Origin: Lachnospiraceae bacterium
Lineage (GTDB): Bacteria > Bacillota > Clostridia > Lachnospirales > Lachnospiraceae
DNA length: 44,741 nt
Assembly: GCA_017440045.1 (NCBI GenBank)
Contig: JAFSIA010000056.1
Span: forward strand, 1 to 44,741
Direction: 5' to 3'
Part shown: piece after piece, positions 8,556 through 17,982 of the stretch
Layout of the letters: each line of letters opens with the position of its first letter
How positions within the stretch are numbered: the stretch's first letter is position 1
Translations under genes and position numbers: made by a program
Notes under the pieces: generated by a model
Database searches by the model: none
Told to the model about the DNA's origin: nothing
Seen by the model: only the letters and a program-made list of their open reading frames with translations

Positions 8556-8972
8556 CTAAAACAGACCGCCAAGTGCGTTCTTTGCTGCATCTTCTGCTGC
8601 GCTCTGTAATGAACAGTTATATCCACAGATTGTGATTGTTGGAATGATACCATAAAGGATTGCAAATACACCAACGATAGCTGCAAGAGAAGCAAGCTTG
8701 CTTGCCTTACCTTCCTTCTTAATAGAAAGAATAGCCATAACTACGCCTACAACTGCAATGATTACACCAAAAATAGCTACTATCATAACTGCTGAGTTTG
8801 TGTATCCTGTTGAACCCGTTTCATATCTAGCGCTTGCGCTACATGAACAGTAAAGTGTTGAACCAAGAACTGCCATTAATAAACCAACACCTGAGCAGAT
8901 AACTGCTACAAGTTCCATAACATTAAGATTTGAAGGCTGCTTTGGAGCCTGCTGATTCATATTATAATCCAT
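8556..8972 (-). CDS. Small three-helix membrane protein, paralogue of the upstream gene
   Basis: A 138-residue protein with a Gln/Pro-rich N terminus and three hydrophobic segments (about 20-40, 60-84, 92-114). It shares CSCSAS (42-47) and CGYNC (116-120) with the 174-residue protein encoded 67 bases upstream, so the two are tandem paralogues. The alternation resembles DUF4190-type small membrane proteins, but the family cannot be fixed by eye. The paired cysteines at the ends of helices 1 and 3 could be membrane-proximal metal or disulphide sites. A terminator follows. Function unknown. Confidence 0.8.
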   Translation of the reverse strand: MDYNMNQQAPKQPSNLNVMELVAVICSGVGLLMAVLGSTLYCSCSASARYETGSTGYTNSAVMIVAIFGVIIAVVGVVMAILSIKKEGKASKLASLAAIVGVFAILYGIIPTITICGYNCSLQSAAEDAAKNALGGLF

Positions 8973-9039
8973 CTTTATTTCTCCTATCTATAATCATTTA
9001 ATACGATATTTTACTCTGAAATATTATTTTCTAAAGCAA

Positions 9040-9564
9040 CTAGCGCATCATATCGCTCATATCACCAAGCATGTCGCCTAATGAGTTCATACCTGCACCC
9101 ATTGAATCCTCATAGTTTGAGTTTAATGAGCAGTTGTATCCACAAATCATAAGTACTGGAAGGATACCGTAGATACATCCAAATACACCTACTGCTACAG
9201 CAACATATGTAAGCTTTCCAGCCTTCTTATTCTTGATTGCAATAATACCCATAACAGCACCTGCTGCTGCAATAATTGCACCAACGATAGCAAGGATAGC
9301 TACCCATGAAGTTGCATGAGTTCCTTCAACACTTGTTGCTCCGCCAGTGAGCATTCCTAAGCCTGCACCTACTAAATCACTTACATTTGTTTCAAAAGAC
9401 TTAGAAGCACTGCATGAACATGTTAAAATTGAGCCAAGAATAGCCAAGAATGCACCAACACCTGATAAAATGAGAGCTACTAACTCTGTTGTGTTAGAAT
9501 TCTTTGGAGCCTGCTGATAAACCGGCTGCTGATAAACTGGCTGCTGATTAAAATTGTTATCCAT
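9040..9564 (-). CDS. Small three-helix membrane protein with QQPVY repeats
   Basis: A 174-residue paralogue of the next gene. The N terminus has a tandem QQPVY repeat (about 7-18), then three hydrophobic segments (about 28-48, 87-110, 118-140) with CSCSAS (49-54) and CGYNC (141-145). Compared with its partner it has an extra Gly/Thr-rich insertion between helices 1 and 2 and a Met/Gly-rich C-terminal tail. A good promoter lies at 9648-9676. The repeated Q/P-rich cytosolic tail is common in Lachnospiraceae membrane proteins. No function is assigned. Confidence 0.8.
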   Translation of the reverse strand: MDNNFNQQPVYQQPVYQQAPKNSNTTELVALILSGVGAFLAILGSILTCSCSASKSFETNVSDLVGAGLGMLTGGATSVEGTHATSWVAILAIVGAIIAAAGAVMGIIAIKNKKAGKLTYVAVAVGVFGCIYGILPVLMICGYNCSLNSNYEDSMGAGMNSLGDMLGDMSDMMR

Positions 9565-9647
9565 TTTCTTATCTCCTATCTTGAAAAAAAGTTTTTTGCA
9601 AATATGTAATTTCTACAATATTATGCAATTTTTTCATTCTACGTGGC

Positions 9648-9676
9648 ATTATAACATACATTTTTTATATATGCAA
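9648..9676 (-). promoter_or_regulatory. Promoter of the small membrane protein pair
   Basis: The minus strand has TTGCAT (9671-9676), 17 bases, then TATAAT (9648-9653), leaving an 83-base leader before the ATG at 9564. Confidence 0.6.
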
Positions 9677-9741
9677 TTAAAATAATTGATACTTCTTATG
9701 TTCAATTGACCCAAAAGCTATCAACCACAATACCCATTTCA

Positions 9742-10416
9742 TCACACTACAGCATCAATGTCCTTACCCGGAACTACTGATGCATCCTGTGATTTGGCAT
9801 TTGAGCCATATCCATCGTTATTATATTTAATCATAGTTGTCGTTGTACCACCTGATACATAGGTCCTTCCGCACTCCGGACATATAGACGTGTGTATGGA
9901 TACTGCTGCCATCATCACTTTTCCATCTTCCATCATAGCTTTGTCATACGCATTGCTCACATGCTCTCCTTCATGGGCGCGAACTGCTGTCGCAGCAGCC
10001 TCTGGAGATATATGCTGTGCATTCTTAAAGGACACCATCTCATCTGAGCCATCTTGATATTTTCTATTAGCACAGGTTTCACACTCTTCACCCATGCTGT
10101 TCTCTTCTTTTTCTTCCTCTTCCTTTTCCACTTCTGTCTTTTCTGTATCAGTTTTCTCATCATCATAATTAGGTTTTGCAACAACACGGCCATCATCTGT
10201 CAGCTTAAGACCCATCTTTTCCAACATCTTTTCCTTTTCGCCTACAGCCAGCTCAAGATATTGAGTCTTTATCTTACCAGCACCAGTTAGTTCTGTTTCC
10301 TTTTCCACATCAGGTCTATGTTCTACGTTCGAAGCATTGTTTAAAATGCCATAATCCTTTTGATTCTCCAAACTATCATATCCAAAGGGCTTGTTACCAT
10401 TTATTATGTTGTCCAT
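9742..10416 (-). CDS. Putative HEGEH metallopeptidase-like protein (SprA-related)
   Basis: A 224-residue protein. The N-terminal half is charged, with a long Lys/Glu stretch (about 87-107), and is probably disordered. The C-terminal half has CETC (112-115), AVRAHEGEH (H148, E149, H152; an HExxH zinc-protease signature) and CPECG (179-183). The segment layout resembles the SprA-related family, whose catalytic activity is not established to my knowledge. No signal peptide is visible, so it is presumably cytosolic. Its own promoter (10459-10488) overlaps the terminator of the apgM operon. The two CxxC pairs could form a second zinc site. Confidence 0.72.
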   Translation of the reverse strand: MDNIINGNKPFGYDSLENQKDYGILNNASNVEHRPDVEKETELTGAGKIKTQYLELAVGEKEKMLEKMGLKLTDDGRVVAKPNYDDEKTDTEKTEVEKEEEEKEENSMGEECETCANRKYQDGSDEMVSFKNAQHISPEAAATAVRAHEGEHVSNAYDKAMMEDGKVMMAAVSIHTSICPECGRTYVSGGTTTTMIKYNNDGYGSNAKSQDASVVPGKDIDAVV

Positions 10417-10458
10417 ACAATCACCTCCATGTAATCACGAACCACTTCCTACAGTTTC

Positions 10459-10488
10459 AATATAACACAAAAAGAGATACTCTTTCAA
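10459..10488 (-). promoter_or_regulatory. Promoter overlapping the apgM terminator
   Basis: The minus strand has TTGAAA (10483-10488) inside the terminator loop and stem, an 18-base spacer, then TATATT (10459-10464). The terminator T-run forms part of the spacer. Confidence 0.4.
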
Positions 10489-10497
10489 GTATCTCCT
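10469..10497 (-). terminator. Terminator of the hom-apgM operon
   Basis: An 8-bp stem GAGATACT/AGTATCTC (10474-10481 with 10488-10495), followed on the minus strand by TTTTT. Confidence 0.85.
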
Positions 10498-10508
10498 TTA
10501 TAACTTTA

Positions 10509-11711
10509 TTATTTTTCAAAAAGGCGAATTATCGCTTCGTGTCCCTTGGCTATAAAGTTTCCTGATGCTTTTCCATCCTTCTCATTATAATTCCAGCTCT
10601 TCGATTTTTTATCTGTAGAATCATAGAGCATATATGGAACTGGAGAAGATGTATGTGTACGTACGCATATTGGTGTTGGATGGTCAGGAAGCACCATCAT
10701 TCTGTACTGGGCGCCCTTCTCATCAAGTGCTGTGGCAACTCTCTTTATAACCTTTTCATCAAGGAACTCAATTGCCTGAATCTTTCGCTCCACGCTTCCC
10801 TGATGTCCCATTTCATCTGGAGCCTCCACATGAATATATGCAAAATCATATCCATCTTCAGTAAGAGCTTTAACGGCCGCATCAGCCTTACCTTCATAAT
10901 TTGTATGAAGTGTGCCATCTGCACCTGGGACAATAATATTTGTCATAGATGCTCCCACGCCGATACCTTTAAGAAGGTCAACAGCTGATATCATAACACC
11001 TTTCTTTCCATACTTCTCTTCAAACGATGAGAGACATGGCTTAGTACCTGCACCCCAGAACCAAATTGAGTTTGCAGGGTTAAGACCCTTATTCATTCTC
11101 TCTATATTTAATGGATGGTTCGCAAGTATATCATAGCTCTTTTTCATCATCTCACGGAGGGCTTCCTCTTTTGGAAGATACTCACCTATAACTTTTCCTA
11201 ATATGTCATGAGGTGGTGTAAGGGGAACTACTGAACCCTTATCCCATATTGTAAGATGTCTGTAGCTTGTTCCAAGATAATATTTATATATATCGTTTTC
11301 AAGACCTTCTCTGACAGCCTCAAGAAGAACTGCTGCATCTTCTGTGCTAATCTCACTAGAACTATGGTCAATTATTGTTTTTTCCTCATATGGTTTATCA
11401 TCAACAGATACCGTAACAATATTACATCTGATAGCAATATCTGTATCCTTCATTGGCACACCAATACTTAGCGCCTCCAATGGTGAACGACCAGTATAAT
11501 ACTGTTTTGGGTCATAACCAAGCACCGAAAGATTAGCCGTGTCGCTTCCAGGACTCATTCCCTCCGGAATAGTGTGAACAAGACCTATCTCAGACAACTT
11601 AGAAAGTCTATCCATCTCCGGTGTATTAGCATATTCGAGTGGTGTCTTTCCACCAAGCTCTTCTATCGGTTCATCGGCCATACCATCGCCGAGTACAATA
11701 ACATACTTCAT
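10509..11711 (-). CDS. ApgM-family phosphoglycerate mutase-like protein, probable homoserine kinase
   Basis: The alkaline-phosphatase-fold protein has the archaeal-type cofactor-independent phosphoglycerate mutase layout: GDGMADEP (8-15) with metal ligand D9, the nucleophile region GSDTANLSVLGYDP with S56, and a late PDHPTP metal motif. Length is 400 residues, as expected. It lies 29 bases after homoserine dehydrogenase and is followed by a terminator. This family has a branch proposed from gene context to be an alternative homoserine kinase, and no thrB of the GHMP type is seen here. I therefore read it as the kinase of the threonine branch, with phosphoglycerate mutase as the alternative. 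The homology is firm; the substrate is inferred. Confidence 0.8.
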   Translation of the reverse strand: MKYVIVLGDGMADEPIEELGGKTPLEYANTPEMDRLSKLSEIGLVHTIPEGMSPGSDTANLSVLGYDPKQYYTGRSPLEALSIGVPMKDTDIAIRCNIVTVSVDDKPYEEKTIIDHSSSEISTEDAAVLLEAVREGLENDIYKYYLGTSYRHLTIWDKGSVVPLTPPHDILGKVIGEYLPKEEALREMMKKSYDILANHPLNIERMNKGLNPANSIWFWGAGTKPCLSSFEEKYGKKGVMISAVDLLKGIGVGASMTNIIVPGADGTLHTNYEGKADAAVKALTEDGYDFAYIHVEAPDEMGHQGSVERKIQAIEFLDEKVIKRVATALDEKGAQYRMMVLPDHPTPICVRTHTSSPVPYMLYDSTDKKSKSWNYNEKDGKASGNFIAKGHEAIIRLFEK

Positions 11712-11740
11712 ATATTTATTCCTTTCCTGTCAAGGATTCA

Positions 11741-12958
11741 TTAAGCCTCAACTCTGATTCTCTGCTTAACACCGCTAACCTTTGCTGCCGCAACATCAAA
11801 ATCAGCCTCTGTCATTATATCAGTAATAATTGCGAACTCATCTGCAACACCTTCAAGTGTTACAACCTTAACATCACCAAATGCCTTTGTAACCTCAGAC
11901 ATCTTGCTATCAACAGAACCATCAATTCTAACAAAGAATTTGTTCTTAAGTGTACTCATGCTCTCGAGAGCAAGCTTCTTATTGCTCCAGATTGTCATAA
12001 TATTTGTATTAAGATGCTTTGCCTCATCGACAATATCTGCAACTACTGCACTGGCTGTCGGATACTTACCAGCTCCAGCTCCGTAGAACATTACATCCCC
12101 GATAACATCACCCTTTACAAGAATACCGTTTAACACGCCATTTACACTGTAAAGAGGATTATCACCATCTATCATAAATGGCGCTACCATTGCGTAACAC
12201 TTATCTGCAATTCTCTTACTCTTTCCAAATAACTTAATTGAAAGTCCGAGCTTCTTAGCATACTTGAAATCTACGTCTGTAATCTTTGTGATTCCCTCTG
12301 TGTAGATATCCTCAAAATCAACATGACAACCATATGCAAGTGATGAAAGAATAGCAATCTTACGACACGCATCATATCCCTCAACATCAGCTGCCGGATT
12401 TCTCTCTGCATATCCAAGTCTCTGAGCTTCCTTTAAAACTGACTCAAATGATGAGCCTTCCTTTGCCATCTTAGAAAGGATAAAGTTTGTTGTTCCATTT
12501 AATATACCTGTAATCTCTGTAAGCTCATCAGCTGTAAGTGACTGATTAAGTGGTCTAATAATAGGAATACCACCACCAACACTCGCCTCAAAAAGGAAAT
12601 TCTTGCCCTTTGACTTAGCGATTTCAAGTAACTCTGGACCATACTTTGCAACTAACTCTTTATTAGATGTACAGTAATTCTTTCCACTCTCTAATGTCTT
12701 CTTTGCAAATGTGTATGCTGGCTCAAGTCCACCCATAGCTTCTGCAACAATATCAACCTCTGGGTCATTTACAATTGTATCGAAATCATGCACAAGCACG
12801 CTCTCCACAGGGTCACCTGGGAAATCACGTAAATCAAGTACATACTTTACATTTATTTCATCTCCAGCGCGCTTTGCAATGCTCTCCTTATTTTTTACAA
12901 GGACGTCATACACACCAGAGCCTACTGTGCCATATCCTAAAACTGCTACATTAATCAT
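11741..12958 (-). CDS. hom: Homoserine dehydrogenase
   Basis: The enzyme reduces aspartate semialdehyde to homoserine, the branch point to threonine and methionine. The N-terminal Rossmann motif is GYGTVGSGVYDVL (8-20). The catalytic domain carries GILNGTTNFILSKM and NPAADVEGYDACRK, which include the substrate-binding and catalytic Glu/Asp/Lys residues. The C-terminal ~80 residues (FFVRIDGS... to the end) look like a short ACT regulatory domain, so threonine feedback is likely. Length is 405 residues. It lies 14 bases after the ACT regulator gene and 29 before the ApgM-family gene. Confidence 0.95.
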   Translation of the reverse strand: MINVAVLGYGTVGSGVYDVLVKNKESIAKRAGDEINVKYVLDLRDFPGDPVESVLVHDFDTIVNDPEVDIVAEAMGGLEPAYTFAKKTLESGKNYCTSNKELVAKYGPELLEIAKSKGKNFLFEASVGGGIPIIRPLNQSLTADELTEITGILNGTTNFILSKMAKEGSSFESVLKEAQRLGYAERNPAADVEGYDACRKIAILSSLAYGCHVDFEDIYTEGITKITDVDFKYAKKLGLSIKLFGKSKRIADKCYAMVAPFMIDGDNPLYSVNGVLNGILVKGDVIGDVMFYGAGAGKYPTASAVVADIVDEAKHLNTNIMTIWSNKKLALESMSTLKNKFFVRIDGSVDSKMSEVTKAFGDVKVVTLEGVADEFAIITDIMTEADFDVAAAKVSGVKQRIRVEA

Positions 12959-12972
12959 AATGTTCCTCCAAA

Positions 12973-13413
12973 TTATTCTCTTGATAATATCTTCGCATAG
13001 TGTACGCCATCAGTTCCATGCAACTCATTAATCATCTCTGATATATCTCCCGTTGCCGGCATCTGTACGCTCAAGGTCAAGGATGCTACTCCATTAATAG
13101 GAATAGTTTGATGAATAGTAAGTATATTCGCCTCATATCCAGCGATAAGCTTTAAAAGGTTTGATAGCTTTCCTGGCTTATCGTCCATCTGAAGGACAAA
13201 GGTAACTGTCTGACCTTTAACATTCTCATGAAATGGAAAAATGTCATCCTTATACTTATAGAAAGAACTTCTACTAAGCCCAACCTTATCTGTAGCCTCT
13301 TGAATTGTGGATGAAGCACCTGTTTCCAACAGTCTTTTTGCCTCCAGAACCTTTAATAAAACCTCTGGTACAGCTCGCTGTTTTATCAGGTAATACTTGT
13401 TTTCTTCACTCAT
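12973..13413 (-). CDS. ACT domain-containing regulator (PheB/UPF0735 type)
   Basis: A 146-residue protein. An N-terminal helical region includes an HTH-like stretch (ATDKVGLSRSSFYKYKDDIFPF), and a C-terminal ACT domain runs from about residue 70 (VTFVLQMDDKPGKLSNLLKLI). ACT domains bind amino acids, here perhaps threonine or a pathway intermediate. A GGAGAGGGAG stretch just before ATG 13413 sets this start; a longer reading (MYFLCVQ...) has no support. As first gene of the hom operon it could sense the end product, but direct DNA binding is unproven. Confidence 0.88.
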   Translation of the reverse strand: MSEENKYYLIKQRAVPEVLLKVLEAKRLLETGASSTIQEATDKVGLSRSSFYKYKDDIFPFHENVKGQTVTFVLQMDDKPGKLSNLLKLIAGYEANILTIHQTIPINGVASLTLSVQMPATGDISEMINELHGTDGVHYAKILSRE

Positions 13414-13466
13414 CTTATCTCCCTCTCCTTGTACGCATAGGAAATACACTTGTGTTTACCAGAAAG

Positions 13467-13495
13467 ATACTATCACATTATTATATGAAGCGCAA
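13467..13495 (-). promoter_or_regulatory. Promoter of the ACT-hom-apgM operon
   Basis: The minus strand has TTGCGC (13490-13495), 17 bases, then TAGTAT (13467-13472). The leader is about 50 bases, too short for a T-box or threonine attenuator. Confidence 0.55.
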
Positions 13496-13548
13496 GCTAA
13501 AATTTTAAGAAGTTTTTATAGGTATATTAGCGGACTTTTCTTTAGAAC

Positions 13549-13582
13549 CAAAAAGAACCTTGACATATTTGTCAAAGTTCTT
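13549..13582 (-). terminator. Terminator of the secA-prfB-cheW operon
   Basis: A 15-bp stem with one mismatch (AAAAGAAC-TTGACA type arms around a TATT loop), ending on the minus strand in TTTTT. It lies 25 bases after the cheW stop. Confidence 0.85.
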
Positions 13583-13606
13583 TTGAATCACTATTATAAT
13601 TGTTTT

Positions 13607-14065
13607 TTACATTTCGCCCTTCATCTGCTGAATCTGTTCCATTTCATCATCAGATAAAAGCTTGTCAATATCAATTGTAATAATAAGTCCCTTAGATGTC
13701 TTAAGCACCTTATCAAAGTAACGTGTATCACCATTAGTTACTATAGATGGCACAACATGTACATCCTCGTCATCAATGTTGTGAATTTCATCAACATTAT
13801 CTACCTCTAATGCAATCAATGTACCATTTGTACTTACAATGATGTACTGAACCTCGTCAGATGTACTCTCTGGCATACCAAACTTTTTACGCAAGCTGTA
13901 CACCGGAATAACCTCTCCACGAAGATTCATAATACCCTTAATATAAGATGCTGTATTAGGAACTCTAACTACCTGCTGTTCCTTCTCAATACCCTGCACT
14001 CTAAGGATATCAATACCATACAACTCTTTATCAAGTCTGAATACTACTGGCTTGAACTCTAACAT
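13607..14065 (-). CDS. cheW: Chemotaxis coupling protein CheW
   Basis: CheW links CheA kinase to methyl-accepting chemoreceptors at the membrane arrays. The 152-residue single-domain protein has the SH3-like CheW fold signatures: the YGIDILRVQGIEKEQ opening, the IKGIMNLRGEVIPVYSLRKKFG core (about 43-65) and VDEIHNIDDEDVH. It lies 28 bases after prfB and before a strong terminator. The rest of the chemotaxis set is elsewhere, except cheY/cheX at 23.4-24.6 kb. Co-transcription of a chemotaxis adaptor with secA and prfB is an odd pairing. Confidence 0.95.
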   Translation of the reverse strand: MLEFKPVVFRLDKELYGIDILRVQGIEKEQQVVRVPNTASYIKGIMNLRGEVIPVYSLRKKFGMPESTSDEVQYIIVSTNGTLIALEVDNVDEIHNIDDEDVHVVPSIVTNGDTRYFDKVLKTSKGLIITIDIDKLLSDDEMEQIQQMKGEM

Positions 14066-14093
14066 ATCTTCTACCTCCTTTTTATATTCGTAA

Positions 14094-15207
14094 TTAATTA
14101 TTATTAAGTTTTATCCACTTTAAATAAGCATTTATAAATGGATTTATATTTCCATCCAGAACACTCTGAATGTTACCAACCTCTTCATTTGTTCTATGAT
14201 CCTTAACCATAGTATATGGTTGCATAACATAAGAACGAATTTGACTTCCCCAGCCATTATCAGAAACCTCGCCTCTGATGCCCGATATCTTCTCTGCATT
14301 CTCCTGCTGTGCCTTTATATAGAGCTGAGACTTCAACATCTTCATACATCTGTCTTTATTCTGAAGCTGCGAGCGCTCATTCTGGCACTGGACAACAATA
14401 CCTGTAGGTATGTGAGTTATTCTAACTGCTGATGATGTCTTATTTACATGCTGACCACCTGCGCCACTAGAGCGGTATGTATCAACCTTTAAATCATCTT
14501 CGTTTATTTCTATATCAATATCTTCATCTATATCCGGCATAACATCACATGATACGAATGATGTCTGACGCTTGCCTGCTGCATTAAACGGAGATATTCG
14601 AACAAGTCTGTGAACACCTCGCTCTGATTTTAGATATCCGTAAGCATTCTCCCCGTTTATCTGTAATGTAACTGACTTGTATCCAGCCTCATCTCCATCT
14701 AGGAAATCTAAAACTTCATACGAAAAGCCTCTTGAATCAGCCCACCTGCAATACATTCTGTACAGCATACTTGCCCAGTCACAGGACTCTGTTCCACCTG
14801 CACCTGCATGTATAGTGAGAATAGCATTGTCGCCATCATATTCATCTGACAATAAGGTTCTAACTGTCATTTCATCAAGCTGTTTATCCAGCTGTTCAAA
14901 GCTATCTTTCACCTCAGCTACTATATCCTGATCCTCTTCCTCATAGCCAAGCTCTATGAGAGTTTCAACATCCTCATAAAGAGTTTCAAGCTTCTCATAT
15001 TCTTCTATTATACTTTTAAGACTCTTCACCTGACGAATTATCTTTGCCGAATTATCGGCATCATCCCAAAAGTGCTGGTCTTCCATAGCCTTTTCCAGTT
15101 CATCTACCTTTGACCTTTTTCCAGCTAAGTCAAAGTGAATCCCTCAGTTCATTTAATGGTTTTCTTAAGTTTGACAAATTGTATTTGTACTGATCTAATT
15201 CGACCAC
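14094..15207 (-). CDS. prfB: Peptide chain release factor 2 with programmed +1 frameshift
   Basis: RF2 ends translation at UGA and UAA. The reading is in two frames. A 25-codon leader starts at GTG 15207 (AGGTG six bases before) and ends at an in-frame TGA (15132-15130). The shift site is CTTTGAC (15135-15129), with the internal Shine-Dalgarno-like AGGG starting nine bases before CTT. The +1 frame then runs from GAC 15131 to 14094, giving about 370 residues in all. GGQ is visible in SGAGGQHVNKT and the SPF-type stop-recognition motif as ISPFNAAG. Low RF2 thus stalls at UGA and raises its own synthesis. It lies 17 bases after secA. Confidence 0.95.
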
Positions 15208-15224
15208 AAAATTCACCTGCCTGT

Positions 15225-17798
15225 CTATTTATTCTTCATACAGCACTGCTTATACTTCTTGCCAGAGCCGCATGGACATGGATCATTTGGATAAACCTTC
15301 TTATCCTCTCTCTTCTTTGGTGTCTTAGCTAAAGATGCATCTTTATTTGTTCCTGTTACCTTAGCTACCTGCTCTCTCTCTATCTTCTGCTGCACCTGTA
15401 CATGTAAGAGAAGCTTAACTGTCTCCTCCTGAATTGCAGCTGTCATAGCATCAAACATATCAAATCCGCTGATTCTATACTCAACCTTTGGATCCTTGTT
15501 ACCATATGCCTGAAGACCAATTCCCTGACGAAGCTGATCCATATCATCAATATGATCCATCCACTTTCTATCAATAACCTTTAAAAGAATTACTCTCTCA
15601 AGCTCTCTTATCTGCTCCGCCTCTGGGAACTCAGCCTCCTTAGCCTCATAAAGCTTTACAGCTTCCTCCTTAAGTCTCTGGATAAGTTCATCAGCCTTTA
15701 TCTCTTTCTTTAACTCTTCCTCAGAAAGACTAACCGGCTTAAGAGGTACTACCGGAAGTAAAATCTGATTCAATTCAGTCATATTCCACTCTGAGCAATG
15801 CTGCTCATCCGCAATACATAACGAAACAAGTCTCTCTACAACATCAGTAAGCATCTTGTAGATAGTATCTCTCATGCTCTCTCCATCGAGAACTTTTCTT
15901 CTTTCCTTATATATAATCTCTCTCTGATCATTCATAACCTGATCATACTCTAAGAGATTCTTTCTTATACTATAGTTGTTATTCTCTATTTTCTTCTGAG
16001 CCTTTTCTATGGCATTTGATAAGAGCTTATGCTGAATAGCATCTGTCTCTCCAACACCAGTTGCATTAAATAACGCAACCATTCTGTCAGAACCAAAAAG
16101 TCTCATCAAATCATCATCAAGGGCAATGTAGAAACGTGATTCACCCGGATCTCCCTGACGTCCTGAACGACCACGAAGCTGATTATCAATACGTCTAGAT
16201 TCATGTCTCTCAGTACCGATAATTTTAAGTCCACCTGCAGCTCTTGCCTCTTCATCAAGCTTAATATCAGTACCACGTCCTGCCATATTTGTAGCAATTG
16301 TAACATTACCATGAATACCTGCCTCAGCTACAATCTCTGCCTCCTGCTCATGATACTTAGCATTAAGAACCCTATGCTTAATACCATTCTTTGTAAGAAT
16401 CGCACTTAATTCCTCTGATGCCTCAATAGTAATTGTACCAACAAGAACCGGCTGTCCCTTTTCTAAGCTCTCTAAAATATCCTGTACAACTGCCATATAC
16501 TTTCCTTTTTTTGACTTGTATACAGCATCATTTCTATCAATACGTGCAACCGGCTTGTTTGTAGGAATCTCTACAACATCCATACCGTAAATATTTCTAA
16601 ACTCCTGCTCTTCTGTTATGGCAGTACCTGTCATACCACACTTCTTTGTATACTTATTAAAGAAGTTCTGGAATGTGATATTAGCAAGAGTCTTACTCTC
16701 TCTCTTAATCTTAACATGTTCCTTAGCTTCTATTGCCTGATGAAGGCCATCTGAAAAACGACGTCCAGGCATAATACGTCCAGTAAACTCATCAACGATA
16801 AGCACCTGATCATCTTTAACAACATAATCCTGATCTCTAAACATAAGATTATGTGCTCTTAAAGCCAGAATAATATTGTGCTGAATCTCTAAATTCTCCG
16901 GATCGGCAAGATTTTCTATATGGAAGAATCTCTCAACCTTACTTACACCTTCTGCTGTAAGGTTTACTACCTTCTCCTTCTCATTTACGATGAAGTCTCC
17001 TTCTTCCTTTGCGTCCTCACGCATAATAATATCCATCTTTGTAAGCTCTTTAGCTGTACCTCGCTTAAGCTGACGGGCAAGAACATCACAAGCTTCATAA
17101 AGCTTTGTAGACTTTCCGCTCTGTCCTGAAATAATAAGAGGTGTTCTAGCCTCATCAATAAGAATAGAGTCAACCTCATCAATGATTGCAAAATTTAAGT
17201 CTCTCTGAACCAACTGATTCTTATATACAACCATATTATCACGAAGATAATCAAAACCTAACTCATTATTTGTAACGTATGTAATATCACAAGCATACGC
17301 CTTCTTTCTCTCTTCCTTGTCCATACTGTTCAGTACACAACCTACAGTAAGACCTAGAAACTGATGAACCTGTCCCATCCACTCAGCATCACGGTGAGCC
17401 AGGTAATCATTTACTGTTACTACATGTACACCCTTTCCCTCTAATGCATTAAGATATGCAGGAAGAAGACATGTCTGTGTCTTACCTTCACCAGTTTTCA
17501 TCTCTGATATACGTCCCTGATGAAGAACGATTCCACCCATAAGCTGAACTCTATAATGCTCCTGATTAAGGACTCTTCTGGTAGCCTCTCTAACTGTAGC
17601 ATAGGCCTCTGGAAGAATATCATCAAGTGTCTCTCCATTAGAAATTCTTTCTTTAAACTCTGCCGTTTTTCCCTTAAGTTCAGCATCGCTTAAAGACATC
17701 ATACTGTCTCTATATGACTCGATTTTTTCAACAATCGGCATAATTCTCTTTATTTCTCTCTCACTATGAGTTCCGAATATTTTTGTAACTAATCCCAT
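15225..17798 (-). CDS. secA: Preprotein translocase ATPase SecA
   Basis: SecA drives post-translational export through SecYEG. The 857 residues include MKTGEGKTQ (Walker A, about 100-108), the [23 protein letters not shown]-type segment (about 206-224), the [10 protein letters not shown] and [11 protein letters not shown] helicase motifs, and a C-terminal zinc tail [13 protein letters not shown] for SecB or phospholipid contact. Spacing and motifs are standard. It has a near-consensus promoter (17893-17921), and prfB and cheW follow in the same transcript. Confidence 0.98.
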   Translation of the reverse strand: MGLVTKIFGTHSEREIKRIMPIVEKIESYRDSMMSLSDAELKGKTAEFKERISNGETLDDILPEAYATVREATRRVLNQEHYRVQLMGGIVLHQGRISEMKTGEGKTQTCLLPAYLNALEGKGVHVVTVNDYLAHRDAEWMGQVHQFLGLTVGCVLNSMDKEERKKAYACDITYVTNNELGFDYLRDNMVVYKNQLVQRDLNFAIIDEVDSILIDEARTPLIISGQSGKSTKLYEACDVLARQLKRGTAKELTKMDIIMREDAKEEGDFIVNEKEKVVNLTAEGVSKVERFFHIENLADPENLEIQHNIILALRAHNLMFRDQDYVVKDDQVLIVDEFTGRIMPGRRFSDGLHQAIEAKEHVKIKRESKTLANITFQNFFNKYTKKCGMTGTAITEEQEFRNIYGMDVVEIPTNKPVARIDRNDAVYKSKKGKYMAVVQDILESLEKGQPVLVGTITIEASEELSAILTKNGIKHRVLNAKYHEQEAEIVAEAGIHGNVTIATNMAGRGTDIKLDEEARAAGGLKIIGTERHESRRIDNQLRGRSGRQGDPGESRFYIALDDDLMRLFGSDRMVALFNATGVGETDAIQHKLLSNAIEKAQKKIENNNYSIRKNLLEYDQVMNDQREIIYKERRKVLDGESMRDTIYKMLTDVVERLVSLCIADEQHCSEWNMTELNQILLPVVPLKPVSLSEEELKKEIKADELIQRLKEEAVKLYEAKEAEFPEAEQIRELERVILLKVIDRKWMDHIDDMDQLRQGIGLQAYGNKDPKVEYRISGFDMFDAMTAAIQEETVKLLLHVQVQQKIEREQVAKVTGTNKDASLAKTPKKREDKKVYPNDPCPCGSGKKYKQCCMKNK

Positions 17799-17892
17799 GA
17801 TTATCTCCTAATATATTTTTATATAACCCTATAATAGACTCTCCCACTGCTTAAAAACAGCGCAATACGACCAATAGCCTACTAACTTTAAT

Positions 17893-17921
17893 ATTATACA
17901 ACACCCTATAAATAAATTCAA
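17893..17921 (-). promoter_or_regulatory. Promoter of secA-prfB-cheW
   Basis: The minus strand has TTGAAT (17916-17921), 17 bases, then TATAAT (17893-17898), leaving a ~90-base leader before the secA ATG. Confidence 0.7.
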
Positions 17922-17944
17922 GAAATTTCCTATATCCTATAAAG

Positions 17945-17976
17945 AACAAAAAGAGGGGGAGCTTTCTCGCTCCCCG
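17945..17976 (-). terminator. Terminator of hpf
   Basis: GC-rich stem GGGGAGC/GCTCCCC (17956-17962 with 17969-17975), then CTCTTTTTG on the minus strand. Confidence 0.9.
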
Positions 17977-17982
17977 CCCATT

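Noticed and set aside
10054-10290. Plus-strand ORF opposite the HEGEH protein gene
   Set aside because: Phe/Leu-rich shadow of the Lys/Glu-rich coding sequence on the other strand.
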